From NCBI GenBank assembly GCA_016463765.1, contig JAEMQS010000010.1, positions 26,562 to 90,561 of the forward strand: DNA of 64,000 nt, in the 5' to 3' direction. The notes beneath the pieces were generated by a model. That model saw nothing but the letters and a program-made list of their open reading frames with translations, did no database searches and was not told the origin of the DNA. Shown piece by piece: positions 1-10,342 of the stretch. The position numbers and the translations under genes were made by a program. Origin of the DNA: Solirubrobacteraceae bacterium. Its GTDB lineage: Bacteria; Actinomycetota; Thermoleophilia; Solirubrobacterales; Solirubrobacteraceae. How positions within the stretch are numbered: position 1 is the first letter of the stretch; each line of letters begins with the position of its first letter.

Positions 1-828
1 CTGATCGCGGCGCGCAAGCAGCTGCGCACGGTCCAGCGGGCGACGGCGGGTCTCGTCGGCGGCCTGGACAGCGTGCTCGGCGCGAGCGGGTCCATCGAGG
101 CACTGCTCGGCGGCGGCCTCGGGGGCGCGCTCGGCCCGGAGATCGCGAAGATCGAGGCGCTCGTGGGTCAGGCCCTCGGCCAGGCCTCCAGCGACAACGT
201 CGCGGGCCTGCTCGGCGGCGCGATCGGCAACCCGGCCGTGAAGGCCGAGCTCGAGAAGCTGCTGACGGGACTCTTTGGCGTGTCGCCGACGACCATCGGT
301 CAGTCCGTCGCGACGCTGGGTCCGACGATTCAGACCACGCTTGAGCAGTACATCCGCGCCGAACAGCCGGTGCTCATCGTGCGCTCGACCAACGGGGATC
401 AGGCCAAGTCGATCCTCGGCCCCGACGTGCCGGACGACGCGAACCCGGTCACGGTGTCCGCGAGCGTGCCGCTGAAGGTCACGGGCGCCGGGGACCTTCA
501 GGTGCTCGCCGGCGTGCGCAGCCTGGAGACCGACAACGGGCATGACGAGGTCATCCTCGACAGCCTCGAGGTCGTCGAGGGCTCGGGCGACACGATCAGT
601 GGTGTCGCCACATCCGCCGTCCGGGTGGGTAGCTCCGCGTTCACGATCCCGTCGGGTGCGCGACTCGGCCGCACGTCCGATCCGGGCTCGCTGCCCAGCC
701 TCGACATCGCCGGTTCACAGATGACCGATCCGGTGGGCACGGCCGCAGGCAAGATCTCGCTGACCGGCACGGGCTACGTCATGGTCCGCGTGACCGCGCG
801 CTTCAAGGACAACATCCCGACCGACTGA
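1..828 (+). CDS. hypothetical protein, 5' end outside window
   Basis: Frame 1 is open from base 1 through the listed ORF to a stop at 828; Gly/Ala/Leu-rich N-terminal part; no family recognised. Confidence 0.6.
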   Translation: MIAARKQLRTVQRATAGLVGGLDSVLGASGSIEALLGGGLGGALGPEIAKIEALVGQALGQASSDNVAGLLGGAIGNPAVKAELEKLLTGLFGVSPTTIGQSVATLGPTIQTTLEQYIRAEQPVLIVRSTNGDQAKSILGPDVPDDANPVTVSASVPLKVTGAGDLQVLAGVRSLETDNGHDEVILDSLEVVEGSGDTISGVATSAVRVGSSAFTIPSGARLGRTSDPGSLPSLDIAGSQMTDPVGTAAGKISLTGTGYVMVRVTARFKDNIPTD

Positions 829-846
829 TCGTCGGCCGGGAGCGCC

Positions 847-871
847 GCGGGCCGCCGGAGCGGCGGCCCGC
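847..871. terminator. GC-rich hairpin between convergent genes
   Basis: gcgggccgccg-gag-cggcggcccgc, 11-bp perfect stem with 3-nt loop between convergent stops at 828 and 880; no clear U-tract. Confidence 0.5.
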
Positions 872-879
872 CGGGCGTC

Positions 880-2856
880 CTACCAATGGACGCCCTTCAT
901 GAGGTTCGCGACGGCGATCTGCTCGACCGACGCGCGCTCCGAGGGGTCCTCGGCGCCCTTCGCCGCGGCGCTGTCGGGGAACAGCTTGTACGCGGTGTGG
1001 AGGATCTGATCGCTGACGCGCGGCAGCAGCGCGTTCATGAGCACCCCGAACGTGCCGAGCTTCGTGTTGAGCTCCTTGGGCCGCGCGCGGATCGCCTCGC
1101 AGATCAGGTCGCCCGCCTCGTCCGGTGACGCGGTGGGGAACGAGTCGTAGATCTTCGTCGGGGCGATCATGTCCGTCTTGACGAGCGGCATGTGGATCGT
1201 CGTGAACGTGACGTTGTCGCCGAGCGTCTCCGTGGCGGTCACGCGGCTGAACGCGTCGAGCGCCGCCTTGCTCGCGATGTACGCGGAGAAGCGCGGCGTG
1301 TTCGCCTGCACGCCGATCGAGCTGACGTTGACGATGTGCCCGCGCTTGCGCTCGCGCATGTGGGGCAGCAGCTCCATGATGAGCTTGATGGCGCCGAAGT
1401 AGTTCAGCTGCATCGTGCGCTCGTAGTCGTGGAACCTGTCCTGGCTCAGCGCGACGGACCGCCGGATGGACCGGCCCGCGTTGTTGACCAGGAAGTCGAC
1501 CGCGGCGTGCTCGCTCAGGACGTCCTTGACGAGCCGCTCGACGTCGGTCAGGTCGGCGATGTCCGCCGGGTAGACGTAGGCCGTCCCGCCGAAGTTCTCG
1601 ATCTCCTGCTTGACGGCCTGCAGCTTGTCCTCGCTGCGGGCGACGAGCAGCGGGATCCCGCCGGCCCGCGCGATCTTGATCGCCGCGGACTTGCCGATGC
1701 CGGCCGACGCGCCCGTGATGAGCACGGTCCGCCCGTTGACGGCGCCCTCGAACGAGCGGTCCTTCGAGAGGTCCGGGTCGAGGTTGCGCTCCCAGTAGTC
1801 CCAGAGCTTGCCGGCGTAGCTGTCCAGCGGCGGGACGGCGATGCCGGTGCCGGCCAGCGCGCGTTCGGTGTCGCGCGTGTCGAACTGCGACGCGAGGCCG
1901 ACGTAGTCGATGACGACGTCCGGGATCCCCAGGTCCGCCAGGAGCGTGTTGCGCATGTCCTTGGCGAACTGGAGCTTCATGAGCATCGAGATCGTGCCCT
2001 TGGGCAGCGCGTCGAGCAGACCCTTGTCGACGCGCATCTGCAGCTGCGGCGCGTGTGCCGCGCGGCAGAACGCGTTCAGCGCGTCACCGGACTTGATGGG
2101 GCGCGACGCGGCGAGGTGGAACGCCTGGCCGTCGTGGTCGGGGAGGTGGGCGATCTGGTCGATCGCGTCGGCGACGTAGTCGACCGGCACGATGTTCGTC
2201 GCGCCGAGCTCCGGGCCGATGAGCGGAAACCACTCCGGCACGTAGTGCCGCAGCCGCTGGATCGGCTTGAACATGTAGTACGGCCCGTCGACCTTGTCCA
2301 TCTCGCCGGTCTTCGAGTCGCCGACGACGATCGCCGGCCGGTACACGCGCCACGGGATGTCGTTCTGCATCCGCACGAGCTGCTCGGATTCGAACTTCGT
2401 GCGGTGGTAGGCCGACGGGAGCTGCTGGCCCTCGTCGAACATGTCCTCGCGGAAGAGGCCCTGGTACATCCCGGCGACCGCGATTGAGGAGACGTGGTGG
2501 AACCGCTCGGCGCCCATCGCGCGGGCCGCGTCGAGGGTGTAGACCGTCCCTTCGACGTTCAGCGCGCGGTTGAGCTCGTCGGTCGACGTCATGTCGTACA
2601 TCGCGGCGAGGTGGAAGAGCTCGGTCACGTCCTGCAGCCCGGCGATCGCCTCGTCGTCCAGGCCGAGCCGCGGCTGCGCGAGGTCACCGACGACGGGCCG
2701 GATGCGTCCGCTCGCACCCCACCGCTCGATCAGCGCGTCGAGCCGATCGGTCGACGACGCGCGAACCAGGACGGCGATGTCGACGTCCCGCTTCAGCAGC
2801 CGCTCTATGAGATTGCGGCCGATGAATCCCGTCGCGCCCGTCACGAAGTACGTCAT
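880..2856 (-). CDS. SDR family oxidoreductase, two-domain fatty acyl-CoA reductase-like (extended SDR N-terminus + classical SDR C-terminus)
   Basis: N-term TGATGFIGRNL Rossmann motif; second domain VLITGASAGIGKSAA, NNAGRS and YIASK motifs; AcrA1-like architecture. Confidence 0.85.
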   Translation of the reverse strand: MTYFVTGATGFIGRNLIERLLKRDVDIAVLVRASSTDRLDALIERWGASGRIRPVVGDLAQPRLGLDDEAIAGLQDVTELFHLAAMYDMTSTDELNRALNVEGTVYTLDAARAMGAERFHHVSSIAVAGMYQGLFREDMFDEGQQLPSAYHRTKFESEQLVRMQNDIPWRVYRPAIVVGDSKTGEMDKVDGPYYMFKPIQRLRHYVPEWFPLIGPELGATNIVPVDYVADAIDQIAHLPDHDGQAFHLAASRPIKSGDALNAFCRAAHAPQLQMRVDKGLLDALPKGTISMLMKLQFAKDMRNTLLADLGIPDVVIDYVGLASQFDTRDTERALAGTGIAVPPLDSYAGKLWDYWERNLDPDLSKDRSFEGAVNGRTVLITGASAGIGKSAAIKIARAGGIPLLVARSEDKLQAVKQEIENFGGTAYVYPADIADLTDVERLVKDVLSEHAAVDFLVNNAGRSIRRSVALSQDRFHDYERTMQLNYFGAIKLIMELLPHMRERKRGHIVNVSSIGVQANTPRFSAYIASKAALDAFSRVTATETLGDNVTFTTIHMPLVKTDMIAPTKIYDSFPTASPDEAGDLICEAIRARPKELNTKLGTFGVLMNALLPRVSDQILHTAYKLFPDSAAAKGAEDPSERASVEQIAVANLMKGVHW

Positions 2857-3075
2857 CGCTCTCCTCTGCTCCCCGGTGTGGTGCGCCGGAGGCTACACCC
2901 CGGGGGTGCGCGGCCCAGCCGGTTGGCGGGCCGGCGACACGCGCGCCCCGGGCAGGGAGCTCCGGGGCGCTCGCATCGCGGTCATGCGGTCGGCGAGGGA
3001 GGGCTCGCGCAGGACGAAGCGTGCCCGCCGGAACGGGTCAGGATGTGAAGATGCTGGGAAGCGCGCGGACGGCTG

Positions 3076-3357
3076 CTACCAGCCGCCGGCCCAGTGGGCC
3101 GAGGTGCTGCGGGCCTTCTCGGCCTGCTTGCGGCGCTGCTTGCGCTTGTCCAGGGTCAGCTGGATCATCGACATGGTGAAGATGAAGAGCGGGAAGAACG
3201 CGATGAGCGCAAAGCCGAAGTTCGTGACGACCTTGTCGTTCGTCAGGCCGTAGGTCCCTTCTCCGCCGTCGTGGCCCTGGGCGGAGGCAAGTGCCGTCGA
3301 GGCCGCGACCAGGACCATGGTGGCGGCAAGGGTGAGGGTCGTGAGAGAGCGTCGCAT
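3076..3357 (-). CDS. small membrane protein with signal peptide/TM segment, hypothetical
   Basis: 93 aa, N-terminal hydrophobic signal, central TM FGFALIAFFPLFIFTMSMIQL, basic tail. Confidence 0.6.
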   Translation of the reverse strand: MRRSLTTLTLAATMVLVAASTALASAQGHDGGEGTYGLTNDKVVTNFGFALIAFFPLFIFTMSMIQLTLDKRKQRRKQAEKARSTSAHWAGGW

Positions 3358-3381
3358 CGTCGGATCAGATTCTATACCGGG

Positions 3382-4095
3382 ATGCCCTCGGTGGAGCGTT
3401 CCCGTCCCGTACCTGGCGTCGAAGTCCTGCGCCTGAACCGCCCGGAGGTCCGCAACGCGCTGGATCTGGCGTCCTTGGATGCGGTGCTCACGGCACTGCG
3501 TGAGATCGACGCGGACCCCGAGGTGCGGGTCCTCGTGTGGTCGACGACCTCGACGGTCGCCTTCTGCGCGGGCGCCGATGTCGGCGAGCAGCTCGACGCC
3601 GCGGGCGGCGAGCGGCGCATGGAGCGCTTCTGCGAGCTCTACGCCCTGCTCGACGCGCTGCGGGTGCCGTCGGTGTGCACGTGCGTCGGCAACGTGCTCG
3701 GCGCGGGCACCGAGATCGCCGCGGCCTGCGACCTGCGCGTGGCGGGCGACAACCTCAAGCTCGCGTGGATGGCCGCGCGGCGGGGGGTTCCCGTCGGGCC
3801 GGCGCGCCTGGTGCCGCTCGTGGGCCTGGCCCGCGCGAAGGAGCTGGCGTTCACCGCGCGGGTGCTAGACGCGCAGGAGGCACTGGAGCTGGGGCTGGTG
3901 TCGTCGGTCTCTCCCGCCGCCGAAGCGGAGGCCGCGGCGGTGACGCTGGCCGAGCGGGTCGCGGCCCACGACGGCGTGCGCGAGCTCAAGGCGATGTTCC
4001 GCGACTTGGAGCGGACGGCCGAGCGGGTGGCGTACGAGAACCAGCGTCTGATGGCCTTTCAGCGGCACGGGACGGGGTTGCCGGCGGGGTCGTGA
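3382..4095 (+). CDS. enoyl-CoA hydratase/isomerase family protein
   Basis: LNRPEVRNALD, FCAGADV, GAGTEIAAACDLRVAGDN crotonase motifs; ATG at 3382 preferred over the upstream-extended ORF. Confidence 0.85.
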   Translation: MPSVERSRPVPGVEVLRLNRPEVRNALDLASLDAVLTALREIDADPEVRVLVWSTTSTVAFCAGADVGEQLDAAGGERRMERFCELYALLDALRVPSVCTCVGNVLGAGTEIAAACDLRVAGDNLKLAWMAARRGVPVGPARLVPLVGLARAKELAFTARVLDAQEALELGLVSSVSPAAEAEAAAVTLAERVAAHDGVRELKAMFRDLERTAERVAYENQRLMAFQRHGTGLPAGS

Positions 4096-4104
4096 ACGCG
4101 CAGG

Positions 4105-4141
4105 TGTCGCGTTTCCGGCGGTGAGCGCCGTGAACGCGACA
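4105..4141. repeat. imperfect 16-bp-arm hairpin, left copy
   Basis: tgtcgcgtttccggcg-gtgag-cgccgtgaacgcgaca, 14/16 paired; related to the hairpin at 5085-5123. Confidence 0.8.
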
Positions 4142-4193
4142 GACGTGCGCAGCGCGGGGGGCGAGTTTTCGCCGCTGTCGCCTACACGGCTAT

Positions 4194-5114
4194 ATGCGCC
4201 GTGAACTCGACATCGACCATCTCATCGCTCAGGTTGCCGCACCCCGTGGCGGAGTCATCACCCGCGCGAGGCTCCGCGCGCTCGGCCTGACCGATGCCGC
4301 CATCGACCACCGGGTACGCACCGGTCGGCTCCACCTCGTCCACCGGGGGATCTACCTCGTCGGCCACCCGCACCTCTGCGGCCACGCCCATCGCTGGGCT
4401 GCGCTCCTTGCCAGCGGGCCGGGCGCCGTCCTGAGCCACCGCTCGGCCGCGTCCCTGTGGGACATGCTGTACGCGCCGGCGACGGTCGTGCACATCACGG
4501 TCCCGACCCAGGCGGGTCGGAAGCGGCGGTCCGGCATTCGTCTCCACCGATCCGTGACGCTGACCGACGAAACGGACCTCCGCGACGGATTCCCGGTGAC
4601 CTCGATGGCGCGCACGCTGCTCGACATCGCGGCGACCGAGCCCCGCCGCGTGGTGGAGCAGGCCGTGGAAGGTGCCGACGGTGCCGGGGTGTTCGATGGG
4701 CGCGCGATCCACGCGCTGGCGCCCCGCGGGTGTGGAAGACCGGGCGCGAAGCTCCTGCACAGCGTGCTGGACCACGCCTTCATCGGGACCACGATCACAC
4801 GGAGTGAGTTGGAGGAGGCCATGCTCGCGCTCTGTCGCGCGCACCAGATTCCGCAGCCAGAGTGCAACGTCGACCTCGAGGGCTGGGAGGTCGACTGCCT
4901 CTGGCGCGCGGACCGGCTGGTGGTCGAGGTGCAGAGCACGAAGTTCCACCGGACCGCCCAGCAGGTCGCGCGCGACGCTGACAAGGAAGCCGACCTCATG
5001 GAAGCGGGGTACGTCGTGCTGCACGTGGCCGACGTTCACGTGATCCGGCGGCCCGCGCAGGTCGCGGCGCGGGTCGCCGCGCTGCTGTCGCGTTCACGGC
5101 GCTCACTGCCGTGA
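4194..5114 (+). CDS. AbiEi-like N-terminal winged-helix + DUF559 (Vsr/PD-(D/E)XK-like) protein
   Basis: N-term GGVITRARLRALGLTDAAIDHRVRTGRLHLVHRGIYLVG; C-term VDCLWRADRLVVEVQSTKFHRT...RDADKEADLMEAGYVVLHV typical of DUF559. Confidence 0.8.
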   Translation: MRRELDIDHLIAQVAAPRGGVITRARLRALGLTDAAIDHRVRTGRLHLVHRGIYLVGHPHLCGHAHRWAALLASGPGAVLSHRSAASLWDMLYAPATVVHITVPTQAGRKRRSGIRLHRSVTLTDETDLRDGFPVTSMARTLLDIAATEPRRVVEQAVEGADGAGVFDGRAIHALAPRGCGRPGAKLLHSVLDHAFIGTTITRSELEEAMLALCRAHQIPQPECNVDLEGWEVDCLWRADRLVVEVQSTKFHRTAQQVARDADKEADLMEAGYVVLHVADVHVIRRPAQVAARVAALLSRSRRSLP

Positions 5115-5123
5115 ACGCGACAG
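5085..5123. repeat. perfect 16-bp-arm hairpin, right copy (overlaps stop codon of 4194-5114)
   Basis: ctgtcgcgttcacggc-gctcact-gccgtgaacgcgacag; loop is the reverse complement (agtgagc) of the left-copy loop (ggtgagc) except one base. Confidence 0.9.
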
Positions 5124-5156
5124 GCGTGTCGGGCGCCACCGACCTACCATGAACCC

Positions 5157-7049
<1,893 letters not shown>

Positions 7050-7053
7050 ACCA

Positions 7054-7362
7054 CTAGGACTCGTCGACCGCGCCCGGGGACCGCATCTCCTCGCCGCGCG
7101 TGCGGGCGGCGCGCAGCACGGCATGGGCGGCGACCGGCGTCGTGAGGGCGAGGACCGTGATCGTCAGCACCGCCCGGGCGATGATCCCGCCGTCTCCCTC
7201 GACCGACGCCGAGATCAGCAGAAAGGCGACCCCCAGGAACCCGGCCTTCGACGCCGCATGCGACTGGGTGAACGTGTCGGGGAGCCGCACCACACCGTAG
7301 ACCCCGATCGTGAGGATCAGCAGGCCGAGGACGAAGAGGACGTCGGCGATGACGGCGGTCAT
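7054..7362 (-). CDS. mnhG: Na+/H+ antiporter subunit G (MnhG/MrpG)
   Basis: MTAVIADVLFVLGLLILTIGVYGVVRLPDTFTQSHAASKAGFLG; 4-nt overlap with mnhF; listed 332-aa ORF is an N-terminal over-extension. Confidence 0.9.
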   Translation of the reverse strand: MTAVIADVLFVLGLLILTIGVYGVVRLPDTFTQSHAASKAGFLGVAFLLISASVEGDGGIIARAVLTITVLALTTPVAAHAVLRAARTRGEEMRSPGAVDES

Positions 7363-7631
7363 TCGTAGGGCTTCCGGTTCTCGTAGTAGCGCGCGGCGGC
7401 GAGCGTCGCGACGAACGACAGGAGCGCGAGAGCGAGGGCGGCGTCCAGCGTGTCCGAGCGCTGCGTCTCCCCGGCGACGAGCGCGAGCAGCCCGATGAGG
7501 ACGAGCGTCAGCAAGTCGAGGGCGAGGATCTTCTGCCCCGTGGTGCGGCTCGTCGCGACCTTGATGACCACGATGCCGAGCAGCACGGCCACCCAGACGA
7601 CACCGCCGTAGAAGAGTGCATTCTGGCTCAC
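7359..7631 (-). CDS. mnhF: Na+/H+ antiporter subunit F (MnhF/MrpF)
   Basis: 90 aa, three TM, DLLTLVLIGLLAL motif, order within mnh operon. Confidence 0.9.
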   Translation of the reverse strand: MSQNALFYGGVVWVAVLLGIVVIKVATSRTTGQKILALDLLTLVLIGLLALVAGETQRSDTLDAALALALLSFVATLAAARYYENRKPYE

Positions 7632-8116
7632 GGGAACACGCTCCGCTGGTAGCGGTCGTAGAACTGCTGGAGCTTGGCCCGGACGGCGTCGGGGTCAGAC
7701 GCGTCGATGACGTGCAGGAGCATGTCGTCCCCGTCGACATCGACGAACACCGTCCCGGGGGAGAGCGTCGTCGCCAGGGCCGAGATCGCGATGCCGCGCT
7801 CGGAGCGCTCACCGATCGGCACGCGGACGATGCCGGGGCACTCGAGCCGGCGGATGCCGAGGACGCGCAGCGCCACGTCCAAGGTCCCCGCGAGCACGTC
7901 GAAGATGACCGCGCCGGCGAACACCGGGAAGCCGGCCACGCGCCGGGCGATCGGCGGGCGCGCGCCGCCAGGTGCTGCGGCGATGCGCCCGCGCAGCGCC
8001 GCGGCGACGATCGTCCCGAACGCGAGGCCGAAGAGCAGGTCGACCCAGTCATGGCTCGACAGCGTCAGCAGGTACACGGCCGCCAGGAGCACCACGGTCG
8101 ACACGAAGCGCCTCAT
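7628..8116 (-). CDS. mnhE: Na+/H+ antiporter subunit E (MnhE/MrpE)
   Basis: MRRFVSTVVLLAAVYLLTLSS..., LSPGTVFVDVDGDDMLLHVID motif; start placed at 8116. Confidence 0.9.
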   Translation of the reverse strand: MRRFVSTVVLLAAVYLLTLSSHDWVDLLFGLAFGTIVAAALRGRIAAAPGGARPPIARRVAGFPVFAGAVIFDVLAGTLDVALRVLGIRRLECPGIVRVPIGERSERGIAISALATTLSPGTVFVDVDGDDMLLHVIDASDPDAVRAKLQQFYDRYQRSVFP

Positions 8117-9516
8117 CGCGGTGCCTCCTGCTCGATCTGCGCCGCCGCCTGGTCGGCCACCGCCAGCAGCGGCTGCGGCCACAGCCCGAGGACCAGCACC
8201 ACGAGGGCGACGATCACGCCGACCGTGCGCTGGGCGGGACGCCCCGCGGTGATGAGGTTGTCCCGGTCGTACTCGCCTTCCGCACGCGGGCGCCAGCGGT
8301 CGTGCTGGTAGATCTGGAAGAGATAGACGAACGTGAGCGCGCCGCCGACGAAGAGCAGCACGAGCGCGGCGATGCTCTCCGCGTCGATCCCGGCCTCGAA
8401 CAGCGACGCCTTGCCGAAGAACCCGGCCGACGGCGGGACACCGGCCACGCTCAGGGCGCCGATCAGGAACGCCGTCGCCATGAACTTCCCGCGCAGCTCA
8501 GAGGTCAGGAACAGCAGCGTCTTGTTCAGCGCGTTGGCCACGCTGAAGACGACCGCCGCGGTCAGTCCCACCGGCCCGCCCAGCCCGAGCGCCACGAGCA
8601 CGTACCCGGCATGTCCGATGGCGGAGTAGGCGAGGACCTCACGGGTCTCTCGTCGCGAGATCGCCTGGATCGCGCCGTAGACGATGCTCACGCCACCCAG
8701 CACGATGATCGCGGTGGCGCCGAGTTCGAGTTCGCGGGGGAGGATCACGCCGCCGAACCGCAGCAGCCCGTAGGCGCCGATGTTCGCCAGCGCGCCCGCG
8801 AACATCGCCGCGATGTGCGGCTGCACGCCGAGGTAGACCGAGGGCAGCCAGGCGTGGAAGGGGAACAGACCGAGCTTCACGCCGAACGCGACGAAGAACG
8901 TGACGGCGAGCAGGATCGCGGTGTTCGGGTTGATCTCCGCGGCGCGCCGCGCGACCTCGATCATCTCCAGCGTGCCCGTCGCGCGGTACAGCGCGCCGAT
9001 CGCGATGAGGAACAGGAACGAGCCGATGAGGTTGACCACCGCGAAGATGAACCCCGCGCGGAACCGTCCCCCCGCGAGACCCTCGCCCGCCGTCAGCCCG
9101 TACGCGCTGATCATGGCGAGCTCGAAGAAGACGTAGAAGCTGAAGACGTCGCCGGTGAGGAACAGGCCGGTCAGCCCGAGCGCCATGAACACCGTGAGCG
9201 TGGGCGTCGTCCGCGACGCGCATCCGGCGGCGACGGCCTGCGCCATCGAGGCGAGCAGCACCGCGGCGGTCGTCAGGGCGAAGATCGCACCGAGGGCGTC
9301 GACGCGCAGGCGGATGCCCACGTCGGGCGACCAGCCGCCGGCGACCACCTCCTGCGGGCCGTCGATCGCGACCTTCGCCATCAGCACGCCGAGCGCGGCG
9401 GTCGCGAACGCCAGCGCCGCGATCGCGATGATGCCCGCGGGCTTACGCCGGCCGTCCATGAGCGCGAGCGCGATCGCGACGGGGAACAGGATCAGGATGG
9501 GCAGCGCGATGAGCAT
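8113..9516 (-). CDS. mnhD: Na+/H+ antiporter subunit D (MnhD/MrpD)
   Basis: 467-aa proton-conducting transporter family; FPFHAWLPSVYLGVQPHIAAMFAG. Confidence 0.92.
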   Translation of the reverse strand: MLIALPILILFPVAIALALMDGRRKPAGIIAIAALAFATAALGVLMAKVAIDGPQEVVAGGWSPDVGIRLRVDALGAIFALTTAAVLLASMAQAVAAGCASRTTPTLTVFMALGLTGLFLTGDVFSFYVFFELAMISAYGLTAGEGLAGGRFRAGFIFAVVNLIGSFLFLIAIGALYRATGTLEMIEVARRAAEINPNTAILLAVTFFVAFGVKLGLFPFHAWLPSVYLGVQPHIAAMFAGALANIGAYGLLRFGGVILPRELELGATAIIVLGGVSIVYGAIQAISRRETREVLAYSAIGHAGYVLVALGLGGPVGLTAAVVFSVANALNKTLLFLTSELRGKFMATAFLIGALSVAGVPPSAGFFGKASLFEAGIDAESIAALVLLFVGGALTFVYLFQIYQHDRWRPRAEGEYDRDNLITAGRPAQRTVGVIVALVVLVLGLWPQPLLAVADQAAAQIEQEAPR

Positions 9517-9905
9517 CAGAGCACCGCCTCGTCGGGCGGGATGTCCGTCGCTTCGCGCTCGAGGGCCTCTTCGGTCTCCTGCTCGGAGAGGTCGTCGAGG
9601 TCGACGCTGCGCCCCGAGCGGTAGACGCCGAGCGACAGCGCGAGCAGCACCGCGGTGACGGCGAAGCCGATGACCAGCGCCGTGAGCGTCATGGCCTGTA
9701 CGAGCGGGTCCGCGACGGGCTCGCCGGGGTCGAGCGGCAGGATCGGGGCCTGTCCGCGGGTCAGCCCGGACGCCATGAGCGTGAGGTTCGCGGCGTTCGA
9801 GACCAGGACGATGCCGGCCACCACGCGGAACAGGTCGCCCTTGAGCATCAGCAGCACGCCAGAGCCGAACAGCGTGCCGATCACGATGGCGTAGAGGAGG
9901 TTCAT
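9516..9905 (-). CDS. mnhC: Na+/H+ antiporter subunit C (MnhC/MrpC, NuoK-like)
   Basis: MNLLYAIVIGTLFGSGVLLMLKGDLFRVVAGIVLVSNAANL; start placed at 9905. Confidence 0.9.
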   Translation of the reverse strand: MNLLYAIVIGTLFGSGVLLMLKGDLFRVVAGIVLVSNAANLTLMASGLTRGQAPILPLDPGEPVADPLVQAMTLTALVIGFAVTAVLLALSLGVYRSGRSVDLDDLSEQETEEALEREATDIPPDEAVL

Positions 9906-10342
9906 GCGTCGTCCTCCGCGGCGGCGCCCGCGAGCGCGTCGATGACCTTGACGCACGACCCGAGGACGAGCAGGAAGACGCCGATGTCGAACACCACGGC
10001 GGTGATGAGTTCGACCGTGCCGAGGTAGATGGGCTTCTCGTCCGGCGGCGGCCAGTGCTCGAGCGGCGCGCCGCCGGTGAGCACCGGGACCGCCAGGACG
10101 GCGAAGCCGATGAACAAGCCGGTCATCGCGACCAGCGGCGCGCGGTGGATGGGCAGGTCGGCCGTCACCTGATCGCGGCCGAACGCCAGCATCTGCAGGA
10201 GGATGCCGAGCGCCGCGACGACTCCCGCGGAGAAGCCGTCCCCGACCGAGGCGTAGCCCTTGACGAGGATCGCGAGCGCGACGATGAGCGTCGGGGCCAG
10301 GAGGCTCCGCGAGATCATGCGGGTGAGCGCGCTGGTCGTCAT
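9902..10342 (-). CDS. mnhB: Na+/H+ antiporter subunit B (MnhB/MrpB)
   Basis: 146 aa; PTLIVALAILVKGYASVGDGFSAGVVAALGILLQ. Confidence 0.9.
   Translation of the reverse strand: MTTSALTRMISRSLLAPTLIVALAILVKGYASVGDGFSAGVVAALGILLQMLAFGRDQVTADLPIHRAPLVAMTGLFIGFAVLAVPVLTGGAPLEHWPPPDEKPIYLGTVELITAVVFDIGVFLLVLGSCVKVIDALAGAAAEDDA

Noticed and set aside
1192-2487. 431-aa plus-strand ORF
   Set aside because: Antisense to the SDR fusion gene
7972-9624. 550-aa plus-strand ORF
   Set aside because: Antisense to mnhE/mnhD
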